DNA from: Nitrosovibrio sp. Nv17
Lineage (GTDB): Bacteria > Pseudomonadota > Gammaproteobacteria > Burkholderiales > Nitrosomonadaceae
Reading direction: 5' to 3'
Assembly: GCF_900119085.1 (NCBI RefSeq)
Contig: NZ_FPIQ01000005.1
Location: 26,520-90,519, forward strand
DNA: 64,000 nucleotides
The notes under the pieces were generated by a model. The model made no database searches. It was not told where the DNA came from and saw nothing but the letters and a program-made list of their open reading frames with translations. A program made the position numbers and the translations under genes. Of the stretch, positions 56,683 through 64,000 are shown piece after piece; within the stretch, counting starts at the first letter, position 1; every line of letters begins with the position of its first letter.

Positions 56683-57918
56683 CTACCACCGTATCCTGAG
56701 ATAGCCTTCGTTGCGGGCGACGCTGAAGCGCACCGCATTGGCACCGCGGCGCAGCGCCGGGTGCCGTGAAATGGGCTTGAACGGCCCGGCCGCCGAGCGG
56801 GAGTGCTCGATGTCCAGAAACCGCTCGCGCGGCGAGAACAGGCGCAATTCGAATTGCCCGGGACCCACCTCGCGCACGCCGGGCGCAAACGGCCGCGCCA
56901 GGGGCTCACCCACGAATACACCCGCTCCCGGCCAGGCAACGCTCTTCCAGTAGGCTTCGATAGCGCTCGCCCCCAGTGCATAGTGGTACATGGCAACACC
57001 TGGAACCGGAAATTTCTGCGGATGGTTGCAGGGCTCCACGACGGTGCCGTAGCTTGCAGTGGCGCCTGCTTCCAGCCAGCGCAGGCTGCTCATCTGGCTC
57101 GAATCGGTCAGCTGGCCGCCGGCCGAGGTGAGATGATCCGCCAGCGCACCCGGCAGGAATGTCAGGGTATCGAGTTGCGGCACACGCACCAGTCCCGTGA
57201 AGTAGAACAGAACGTCGCGGCGATCGGCGATGGCGTCGGTTTCGACGATGTCGATGGGAAAGACCCCTTCCAGGTCCTTTGCGGTCTGTTCATACAGGGT
57301 TGCCCGCACGCTGCGTGCCTTGTCGGAGGTGACGGCAAGGTAGGCGCGGCCCTGCGGGAAGCTCTGGTCCGCGGCGACGCCCCGGTCGATGAGTGCCTTG
57401 ACGTCCTCGAAACGGATACCCGCCAGCATCATCGCGGGACGCATGTTGAAGTCGCGGGCAGGCTGGAGACTGGTGGAATTGAAATAAGGGCTGAGGGCGG
57501 TGGGGCCGCAGTCGGCCGCACAGTGACTCTCGTCGAAACCGAAGGCAAGCGCCGACGTCAGGGACATGCAATCCACCCGGTAGGGGTCGGTCCAGGCTAC
57601 CGCGTACGCCTGGACGCGGGCTGGGGTGGCCTGATCGATGCGGGTCTTCAGCTGCCGAAACTCGTCCCTCGTCAGCGTGTGGCGGCCGGGAGGGAAACGC
57701 AGATGGATCATGTTGGCCTCCGGAATCCGCCGCGCCTTCCGGTAGTAGTCTGCGACCTGCTGCGACAGCGGGTCGTCGTCATTGACGATGACGGCCAGTT
57801 CGTCCGGGGTCAGCCCCGTCGGCTGCAGCTGGATGCGCGCCTGCGCCGCCGCAGGCGCAGCATGCAGCAGAGCTGCGACCAGCAACAGGCAGAGACATGG
57901 CAGTATCGGTCTCGTCAT
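56683..57918 (-). CDS. TIGR03790 family protein
   Basis: A 411-residue exported protein. The signal peptide is MTRPILPCLCLLLVAALLHA plus PAAAQA. The mature part opens LTPDELAVIVNDDDPLSQQVADYYRKARRIPEANMIHLRFP, a hallmark of TIGR03790, a family that, as I recall its description, is confined to genomes with exosortase. Further conserved segments are the cysteine-containing DESHCAADCGPT and the late LEAGATASYGTVVEPCNHPQKFP. The protein ends with a small beta-domain. ATG 57918 gives the standard signal peptide. Function unknown. Confidence 0.85.
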   Translation of the reverse strand: MTRPILPCLCLLLVAALLHAAPAAAQARIQLQPTGLTPDELAVIVNDDDPLSQQVADYYRKARRIPEANMIHLRFPPGRHTLTRDEFRQLKTRIDQATPARVQAYAVAWTDPYRVDCMSLTSALAFGFDESHCAADCGPTALSPYFNSTSLQPARDFNMRPAMMLAGIRFEDVKALIDRGVAADQSFPQGRAYLAVTSDKARSVRATLYEQTAKDLEGVFPIDIVETDAIADRRDVLFYFTGLVRVPQLDTLTFLPGALADHLTSAGGQLTDSSQMSSLRWLEAGATASYGTVVEPCNHPQKFPVPGVAMYHYALGASAIEAYWKSVAWPGAGVFVGEPLARPFAPGVREVGPGQFELRLFSPRERFLDIEHSRSAAGPFKPISRHPALRRGANAVRFSVARNEGYLRIRW

Positions 57919-58117
57919 GGGCGGCCGGTCAGGTATGCATGAGAAATATTCAGGCAACGGGGAGCGCGTGAGAAACACCTTACCACCCAATAGAGCGATC
58001 CCCGGCGGCAAGGTTCATTCGTGAACGGCCAGACTGCATCGGCGCGTATCGAATCCGGATGAACGATTCGGGGTCTCGTGCATAATAACGGCTCCAGGGA
58101 AACGAATCCACGGATCC

Positions 58118-59203
58118 ATGCTGTCCCTCCACGATCTCCTGCACGCACGCACGCCTCGGGTACCGCTGACGAAATTTCTGATCGGCGCCAATCTATTGGT
58201 CTTCGCGGCGATGCTCGCCAGCGGTGCGGGCCTGTGGCATTCTCCCAACAGCGTGCAGCTGGCCTGGGGAGCAAACTTCGGCCCGGCCACCCAGGACGGC
58301 GAATGGTGGCGACTTGGCAGCGCGATGTTCCTCCATTTCGGCGCCGTGCACCTGACCCTGAATCTCTGGGCGCTGTGGGATGGGGGACAACTGGTCGAAC
58401 GCATGTACGGCCATGTCCGTTTTGCCGGCATCTATTTTGCCGGGGGACTGGCAGGCAATCTGCTTTCGCTTGTCGCCCACCAGGGGCTGGCCGTGTCCGG
58501 CGGCGCCTCGGGCGCCATCTTCGGCCTGTACGGCGCCCTGTTGACATTCCTCTGGCGCGAACGCGACGGCCTGGATCCCGGCGAATTCCGTTGGTTCTTC
58601 TGGGGAGCGGCGGGCTTCACCGCGATCACCCTGATGCTCGGTTTCCTGATTACCGGCATCGACAATGCCGCCCACATCGGCGGCTTCCTGACCGGGCTGC
58701 TGGGCGGCATCGTGCTCGCCCGCCCGATGGGCGGAACCGGTGCGATATCCCTCCGCAGCCGCCTGCTGGCAATGAGCGCATTCGCACTGGCGATCGCTCT
58801 TCTGGCCGGCCACATTCCTTCGCGCCCCTATCGATGGAGCGAAGAGGTGCTGACACGCAGGGAGATCGGGGAATTCCTGCGCGACGACAGGGCGATCAGC
58901 CAGGCGTGGCAGGATATCCTCGAGGCAGGCAGGCGCGGCGACGTCTCCTTCGACGAACTTGCCGGGCGCATCGATACGGCGATCGGTGATCGCTATGAGG
59001 AGAGTTTCGAGCAGCTTTCCAATCTGCCTCAGGATCCCGCCCTGCCTTCGGCCGCCGCGGCAGAAGTGCTGCGCCACTACGCGGAGCGCCGCAGGGATGC
59101 TTCGCGCGCCCTGGCGGAAGGATTACGTACGCATAAACCGGAGCAGGTCCGCGAGGCCCTGGAAATGGCCCGACGGGCGCAGCGACTGTCCCAGCCCGAC
59201 TGA
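58118..59203 (+). CDS. Rhomboid family intramembrane serine protease
   Basis: A 361-residue membrane protease with six to seven hydrophobic segments in the first 220 residues. The catalytic dyad is Ser131 (GGASGAIFGLYG) and His186 (DNAAHIGGF), with the oxyanion residues His78 and Asn82 (HFGAVHLTLN). A last membrane helix near residues 205-222 precedes a cytoplasmic or periplasmic helical tail of about 140 residues with Arg/Glu-rich repeats, not part of the core family. Substrates unknown. Confidence 0.92.
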   Translation: MLSLHDLLHARTPRVPLTKFLIGANLLVFAAMLASGAGLWHSPNSVQLAWGANFGPATQDGEWWRLGSAMFLHFGAVHLTLNLWALWDGGQLVERMYGHVRFAGIYFAGGLAGNLLSLVAHQGLAVSGGASGAIFGLYGALLTFLWRERDGLDPGEFRWFFWGAAGFTAITLMLGFLITGIDNAAHIGGFLTGLLGGIVLARPMGGTGAISLRSRLLAMSAFALAIALLAGHIPSRPYRWSEEVLTRREIGEFLRDDRAISQAWQDILEAGRRGDVSFDELAGRIDTAIGDRYEESFEQLSNLPQDPALPSAAAAEVLRHYAERRRDASRALAEGLRTHKPEQVREALEMARRAQRLSQPD

Positions 59204-59281
59204 TCCGGCGCGAGTGTGGCACGTCGCCGCACCAGCTGCGCATCTTCTTCGATACGATTTTCCCGACATGCACGAGTCCCT

Positions 59282-59310
59282 TTGACATGCGCAAAAAAAT
59301 ACTGCACTAT
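59282..59310 (+). promoter_or_regulatory. Candidate sigma-70 promoter of nrdAB
   Basis: TTGACA at 59282-59287 and CACTAT at 59305-59310 with a 17-bp spacer. The -35 is perfect, the -10 weak (three matches). The two NrdR-type boxes lie just downstream, where a bound repressor would block the polymerase. Confidence 0.45.
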
Positions 59311-59318
59311 GGCGAAAC

Positions 59319-59334
59319 GCACTAGCGATAGTTA
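59319..59334 (+). promoter_or_regulatory. NrdR-type box 1
   Basis: The core ACTAGCGATAGT at 59321-59332 has ACTA/TAGT symmetry. It matches about 7 of 10 positions of the core CWATATATWG of the NrdR consensus. Its centre is 32 bp from box 2, the three-turn spacing known for paired NrdR boxes. Confidence 0.6.
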
Positions 59335-59350
59335 GCTGTGCCGATCAAGA

Positions 59351-59366
59351 ATACTAGATGTAGTGG
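59351..59366 (+). promoter_or_regulatory. NrdR-type box 2
   Basis: The core ACTAGATGTAGT at 59353-59364, ACTA/TAGT symmetric, matches about 8 of 10 core consensus positions. Together with box 1 it predicts NrdR repression of the ribonucleotide reductase operon. Confidence 0.65.
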
Positions 59367-59447
59367 TCAATGGCCAGGAGTCGCCACGGCATCCGGCATC
59401 AACCCATGGGAAATACACGCTTCCCATATCGATGAGGAGAATCCAGC

Positions 59448-62282
59448 ATGCAACTCGTGACAGGCAACGCACCCCCCTCGACGGTGCCCGGATATGACCT
59501 TTCCCCGGCTTCTCCCGCATCGAACACCCGCTATGCCCAGTACAGGGTCATTCGCCGCAACGGTTCCGTAGTTGCATTCGAGCCGGGGAAAATTTCCATA
59601 GCCATGACGAAAGCATTCATTGCCGTCAACGGCGGCCATGGCGTGGCATCCGCCCGGATCCGCGAAGTGGTGGCGCGCCTGACGGGCGATGTGGTGGATT
59701 CCCTGGTGCGCCGCCAGCCCGCGGGCGGCACCCTGCATATCGAGGATATCCAGGATCAGGTGGAACTGGCGCTGATGCGCTCCGGCCAGCACGACGTGGC
59801 GCGCGCCTATGTGCTGTATCGCGAGGATCGCGCGCGCAAGCGCGCGCAGCAGCGGGAGATGGCGGTGGTGGAAACACCGGCCGCCACGCTGCACGTCGTG
59901 ACGGATGGTCGCAGGGTTGCACTCGACACGTCGCAGTTGCTGGCGCTGATCGAATCCGCCTGCGCGCACCTGGGCGAGGCCGTGGATCCCGCACTGATCC
60001 TCCAGGCCACCCTGAAGGATCTGTACGACGGTGTCCCGGTGGAGGAGGTCAGGAAATCCGTCATCCTTTCGGCCCGGGCGCTGATCGAGAAGGAACCGGC
60101 ATACAGCTACGTCACCGCACGCCTGCTGCTGCACTCCATCCGCTTCGAGGTGCTGGAGGAGGAAGTCACCCAGCAGGACATGGCAGGCCGCTACACCCGC
60201 TATTTCCCCGAGTTCATCAGGCGCGGGATCGAAGCCGAGCTGCTGGACGAACGCCTGGCGCAATTCGACCTGCCGCGGCTGGCCCAGGCACTGGACGCCG
60301 AGCGCGATCTCAAGTTCGGCTATCTTGGCCTGCAGACCCTGTACGACCGCTATTTCCTGCATGTGCAGGATCGGCGCATCGAGCTGCCCCAGGCATTCTT
60401 CATGCGCGTGGCGATGGGTCTCGCACTCAACGAGATCGATCGCGAGGCGCGTGCCGTGGAGTTCTACCACGTACTCTCGAACTTCGATTTCATGAGCTCC
60501 ACTCCGACCCTGTTCAACTCGGGCACCCGACGTTCACAGCTGTCCTCCTGCTACCTCACCACGGTGTCCGACGATCTGGAGGGCATCTACGAGGCGATCA
60601 AGGAGAACGCCCTGCTTGCCAAGTATGCCGGTGGGCTCGGCAACGACTGGACGCCGGTACGGGCGATGGGATCGCGGATCAAGGGTACCAACGGCAAGTC
60701 GCAGGGCGTGGTGCCGTTCCTCAAGGTGGTGTCGGATACCGCCGTGGCGGTGAATCAGGGCGGCAAGCGCAAGGGAGCGGTATGCTCCTACCTGGAGTCC
60801 TGGCACCTGGACATCGAGGAATTCCTGGAGCTGCGCAAGAATACCGGCGACGACCGCCGCCGCACCCACGACATGAATACCGCCGTCTGGGTACCGGATC
60901 TGTTCATGAAGCGCGTCATGGAGGAAGGCAAGTGGACGCTTTTCTCGCCTGCCGACACGCCCGACCTGCACGAGAAATTCGGCAGCCAGTTCGAGCAGGC
61001 CTACCTGGGCTACGAAGAAAAGGTGGCACGCGGCGAGTTGAGCCTGCACAAGAAGATCCCCGCGCAGCAGCTATGGCGCAAGATGCTCAGCATGCTGTTC
61101 GAGACCGGTCATCCGTGGATCACCTTCAAGGATCCCTGCAACATCCGCTCGCCGCAGAATCATGCCGGTATCGTGCACAGTTCCAATCTGTGCACGGAGA
61201 TCACCCTGAACACCAGTGATCAGGAGATCGCCGTATGCAACCTGGGCTCGGTCAACCTTACGGCCCACATCAGCGAAGGCAGACTCGACAGCGAGAAGCT
61301 CAAGCGCACCATCAGCACCGCCATGCGCATGCTGGACAATGTCATCGACATAAATTTCTATGCCGTTGCCAAGGCGCGCAACGCCAACCTCAGGCATCGT
61401 CCGGTAGGATTGGGAATCATGGGCTTCCAGGATTGCCTGCATACGTTGCGCATCCCCTACGCCTCGCAGGAAGCGGTGGAGTTCGCCGACCGCGCCATGG
61501 AAGCGGTCGCCTACCACGCCTACTGGGCATCCACCGAACTGGCCGAGGAGCGTGGCCGCTACGCGTCCTATCGGGGTAGCCTGTGGGATCGCGGCATCCT
61601 GCCGCAGGATACGCTCTCGCTGCTGCACGAAGAGCGCGGAGGATACGTCGAGGTGGATACCAGCACCACGCTGGAATGGGATGCGCTGCGCAAGCGCATC
61701 AAGAAATACGGGATGCGCAATTCCAACTGCCTCGCGATCGCTCCCACCGCCACCATTTCCAACATCATCGGCGTATCCGCGAGCATCGAGCCGACCTTCC
61801 AGAATCTCTACGTCAAGTCGAATCTGTCGGGCGAGTTCACCATGGCCGGCGAACATCTGGTGAACGACCTGAAGAAGCTGGGACTCTGGGACGAGGTCAT
61901 GATCTCCGATCTCAAGTACTTCGACGGCGCCTTGAGCAGGATAGACCGGGTGCCGGCCGACATTCGCCGGCTCTACGCCACCGCCTTCGAGGTCGACCCG
62001 AAATGGCTGATCGAGGCGGCATCGAGACGGCAGAAATGGATAGACCAGGCGCAATCGCTCAATCTCTACATGGCGGGCGTCTCGGGCAAGAAACTGGACG
62101 AGACCTACAAGCTGGCCTGGCTGCGCGGCCTGAAAACCACTTATTACCTGCGTTCGCTGGGCGCGACCTCGGCAGAGAAATCGACGGTCGAAGCCGGCAC
62201 CCTGAATGCGGTGCCCACGGAAGGCGGTATGGCCACGGCGAGCTGCGCCATCGACGATCCCGGGTGCGAATCATGCCAATAG
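59448..62282 (+). CDS. nrdA: Ribonucleoside-diphosphate reductase subunit alpha (class Ia)
   Basis: Reduces NDPs to dNDPs. The 944-residue protein has one N-terminal ATP-cone (about residues 30-125) and possibly a second cone-like segment (about 140-230) before the catalytic barrel. Key residues are the QLSSCYL redox cysteine, the thiyl site [15 protein letters not shown], the [17 protein letters not shown] loop, the tyrosine pair in [10 protein letters not shown] and the C-terminal CESC pair. GAGGAG at 59434-59439 precedes the ATG. It is followed by nrdB. Confidence 0.96.
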   Translation: MQLVTGNAPPSTVPGYDLSPASPASNTRYAQYRVIRRNGSVVAFEPGKISIAMTKAFIAVNGGHGVASARIREVVARLTGDVVDSLVRRQPAGGTLHIEDIQDQVELALMRSGQHDVARAYVLYREDRARKRAQQREMAVVETPAATLHVVTDGRRVALDTSQLLALIESACAHLGEAVDPALILQATLKDLYDGVPVEEVRKSVILSARALIEKEPAYSYVTARLLLHSIRFEVLEEEVTQQDMAGRYTRYFPEFIRRGIEAELLDERLAQFDLPRLAQALDAERDLKFGYLGLQTLYDRYFLHVQDRRIELPQAFFMRVAMGLALNEIDREARAVEFYHVLSNFDFMSSTPTLFNSGTRRSQLSSCYLTTVSDDLEGIYEAIKENALLAKYAGGLGNDWTPVRAMGSRIKGTNGKSQGVVPFLKVVSDTAVAVNQGGKRKGAVCSYLESWHLDIEEFLELRKNTGDDRRRTHDMNTAVWVPDLFMKRVMEEGKWTLFSPADTPDLHEKFGSQFEQAYLGYEEKVARGELSLHKKIPAQQLWRKMLSMLFETGHPWITFKDPCNIRSPQNHAGIVHSSNLCTEITLNTSDQEIAVCNLGSVNLTAHISEGRLDSEKLKRTISTAMRMLDNVIDINFYAVAKARNANLRHRPVGLGIMGFQDCLHTLRIPYASQEAVEFADRAMEAVAYHAYWASTELAEERGRYASYRGSLWDRGILPQDTLSLLHEERGGYVEVDTSTTLEWDALRKRIKKYGMRNSNCLAIAPTATISNIIGVSASIEPTFQNLYVKSNLSGEFTMAGEHLVNDLKKLGLWDEVMISDLKYFDGALSRIDRVPADIRRLYATAFEVDPKWLIEAASRRQKWIDQAQSLNLYMAGVSGKKLDETYKLAWLRGLKTTYYLRSLGATSAEKSTVEAGTLNAVPTEGGMATASCAIDDPGCESCQ

Positions 62283-62322
62283 CGGGGAGTTTGCAAGACC
62301 ACGGAAACCAAAGGAGACGAGG

Positions 62323-63504
62323 ATGCTGACATTTGAGGATGAAACGATGCGGTCGGGGTTGCCACAGATGAATGGAGTGGCCGATGGTGCATCCAGGCCG
62401 GGAGGGCATGTCTCCGCCCCCCTGGAAAACGTCAGACCTATCCATCCCTCCATCGAGGCAACACGTCCTGCCGATGACAACGCCAATCGCCGCCTGTCGG
62501 TCGAGGACAAGCGCATCATCAATTGCAAGGCCGACGTCAACCAGCTGGTGCCGTTCAAGTACAAATGGGCGTGGGAAAAATACCTTGCCGCCTGCGCCAA
62601 CCACTGGATGCCGCAGGAAATCAACATGAGCCGGGACATCGCCCTGTGGAAGGATCCGGATGGACTGACCGAGGACGAGCGCCGCCTGGTCAAGCGCAAT
62701 CTCGGTTTTTTCGTCACCGCCGATTCCCTGGCGGCCAACAACATCGTGCTGGGTACCTATCGCCACATCACCAATCCGGAATGCCGCCAGTACCTGCTGC
62801 GCCAGGCCTTCGAGGAAGCGATCCACACGCATGCCTACCAGTATATCGTCGAATCCCTCGGACTCGACGAAGGAGAGATCTTCAACGCCTACCATGAGGT
62901 GGCATCCATACGCGAAAAGGATGAATTCCTGATCCCGTTCATCGATACGCTGACCAATCCGGAATTCCGGACCGGAATGCCAGAAACGGATCAACAATTG
63001 CTGAAGAGCCTGATCGTATTTGCCTGCATCATGGAGGGGTTGTTCTTCTATGTGGGGTTCACGCAGATCCTGGCGCTGGGAAGGCAGAACAAGATGACGG
63101 GTGCTGCGGAACAATACCAGTACATCCTGCGGGACGAGTCCATGCACTGCAACTTCGGCATCGACGTCATCAACCAGATCAAGATGGAGAATCCGCATCT
63201 GTGGACCCGGGAGTTCCGCAACGAGATCTCCGCACTGATGCAGAAAGCCGTGGAACTGGAGTACCGCTATGCCGAGGACACCATGCCACGCGGGGTGCTG
63301 GGCATGAATGCGCCGATGTTCAAGGAATATCTGCGCTACATCGCGAATCGCCGCTGCCAGCAGATCGGTCTGGATGCACTTTTTCCGGGGGCCAGCAATC
63401 CCTTTCCATGGATGTCGGAGATGATGGACCTGAAAAAGGAAAAGAATTTCTTCGAAACTCGCGTGACCGAGTACCAGACCGGCGGCACGCTGAGCTGGGA
63501 CTAG
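62323..63504 (+). CDS. nrdB: Ribonucleoside-diphosphate reductase subunit beta (class Ia)
   Basis: Radical-generating di-iron subunit, 393 residues. The iron ligands and radical tyrosine are in [14 protein letters not shown] (Glu, His, Tyr four residues on), with further ligands in [13 protein letters not shown] and RDESMHCNF. The first 70 residues are poorly conserved. AAGGAGACGAGG precedes the ATG, 40 bp after the nrdA stop. The tyrosyl radical site supports class Ia/Ib chemistry rather than a Mn/Fe enzyme without tyrosine. Confidence 0.96.
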   Translation: MLTFEDETMRSGLPQMNGVADGASRPGGHVSAPLENVRPIHPSIEATRPADDNANRRLSVEDKRIINCKADVNQLVPFKYKWAWEKYLAACANHWMPQEINMSRDIALWKDPDGLTEDERRLVKRNLGFFVTADSLAANNIVLGTYRHITNPECRQYLLRQAFEEAIHTHAYQYIVESLGLDEGEIFNAYHEVASIREKDEFLIPFIDTLTNPEFRTGMPETDQQLLKSLIVFACIMEGLFFYVGFTQILALGRQNKMTGAAEQYQYILRDESMHCNFGIDVINQIKMENPHLWTREFRNEISALMQKAVELEYRYAEDTMPRGVLGMNAPMFKEYLRYIANRRCQQIGLDALFPGASNPFPWMSEMMDLKKEKNFFETRVTEYQTGGTLSWD

Positions 63505-63807
63505 AGCGGATATTCTTGCACCTCGTGCTTTTTCATCCATCGATGAGATTCCTTCAGCAAGACTGCGCTTACCGTTGCCATAGGTCGGATCAACGCCAGC
63601 GCTTCGGGATAGGCTGTATCGGCCTGGATCCGGCACATTCCGGATCATCATGCAAGCAGTGCCAAAAGCCATGCTGCACACGATGAACTTCCGCCTGATC
63701 AGGCAATTGCGGCTCATTTATCCGTTGATCCGTCACTGTGCAGTAAGCAGCAGGTGTAGTAAGCGTAGTGAGTGGTAATCCCCTGTAACTTTCATCTGGA
63801 GGTTGAA
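63505..63807. other. Intergenic region between nrdB and the histone-H1-like gene
   Basis: About 300 bp. It contains the 7-bp perfect hairpin GATCCGG-N6-CCGGATC at 63626-63645, possibly the end of the nrdAB transcript, though no T-run follows. The promoter of the lysine-rich protein presumably lies between 63700 and 63790. No ORF is supported. Confidence 0.5.
63626..63645 (+). terminator. Candidate hairpin after nrdAB
   Basis: GATCCGG (63626-63632), loop CACATT, CCGGATC (63639-63645). It lies 121 bp after the nrdB stop and lacks a T-run, so a terminator role is weakly supported. Confidence 0.35.
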
Positions 63808-64000
63808 ATGGCAACTACCAAAAAAACCGCAGCAAAGAAATCGACCGAAAAGAAGGAGGCAGCCACGAAAAATGCGTCTGCCAAAAAGGTAGCATCCGTC
63901 AAGAAAGAAGTAGCGGCCAAGAAGCCGGCCGAGAAAAAATCCATCACCGCCACCAAGAAACCTGCCGCGACCAAGGCCGCAGCCGAGAAGAAGCCCGCAG
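63808..64000 (+). CDS. Histone-H1-like lysine/alanine-rich DNA-binding protein, 3'-truncated
   Basis: The first 64 residues of a protein beginning MATTKKTAAKKSTEKKEAA and continuing with AKK, KKPAEKK and KKPAATKAAAEKKPA type repeats. It continues beyond the window. Composition is almost entirely Lys, Ala, Thr and Glu, as in bacterial H1-like nucleoid proteins. CTGGAGG at 63797-63803 supports the ATG. No other domain is visible in this part. Confidence 0.8.
   Translation, partial: MATTKKTAAKKSTEKKEAATKNASAKKVASVKKEVAAKKPAEKKSITATKKPAATKAAAEKKPA

Overview
The window reads as a chromosomal stretch of a GC-rich betaproteobacterium. The evidence is gene order: argS-SPOR-dsbA, slt-NDUFA9-like-cca, queA-tgt-yajC-secD-secF, recN-nadK next to hrcA-hemH, darP divergent from pmbA, and a UbiH-family gene beside dsbC. 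Further evidence is two PEP-CTERM/exosortase cargo proteins, a non-discriminating AspRS signature and a class Ia NrdA with an N-terminal ATP-cone region. A CbbY-like phosphatase hints at Calvin-cycle ancestry, so a Nitrosomonadales-type organism is a reasonable but unproven guess. No phage, plasmid, CRISPR array or rRNA operon is visible. The content is mainly core metabolism with a few accessory insertions.

Layout. 1-12.7 kb (+): the end of a DAHP synthase, tyrA, a zinc-ribbon protein, a DUF502 membrane protein, aspS, nudB, nadA, an EEP-family phosphodiesterase, Sua5, a CbbY-like HAD phosphatase, a PsiE-like protein and purE-purK-purC. 12.7-20.9 kb: a TauE/SafE permease, a glycosyltransferase/reductase pair, arfB, a histidine kinase with a stand-alone receiver, a carboxylesterase, a Tat-exported transglutaminase-like protein and darP. 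21-26.7 kb: pmbA, a conserved hypothetical, an orphan LuxR-type receptor behind an AT-rich leader, xthA and folE. 27-40.4 kb: a PEP-CTERM phytase-like protein, recN, nadK, hrcA, a roughly 265-bp MITE, hemH, a DedA protein, then secF/secD/yajC/tgt/queA on the minus strand. 40.4-49 kb: tRNA-Leu(CAA), a small membrane protein, a second PEP-CTERM protein, tRNA-Ile(CAU), a UbiH-family hydroxylase, dsbC, mltA, a 41-residue membrane peptide, gdhA and a succinate-semialdehyde dehydrogenase. 49-64 kb: slt, an NDUFA9-like reductase, cca, dsbA, a SPOR protein, argS, a TIGR03790 protein, a rhomboid protease, nrdA-nrdB behind two NrdR-type boxes, and the start of a histone-H1-like protein.

The most notable points lie between the housekeeping genes. 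A miniature inverted-repeat element flanked by CTAG separates hrcA from hemH, and its right end appears to carry the only in-frame GTG/ATG upstream of the ferrochelatase core. Two ACTA-N4-TAGT boxes 32 bp apart precede nrdA. An 11-bp perfect hairpin lies between nadK and hrcA. DsbA has CGSC in place of the usual CPHC. Three genes (two PEP-CTERM cargos and TIGR03790) point to an exosortase system encoded elsewhere. I found no convincing wholly new multi-gene system in this window.
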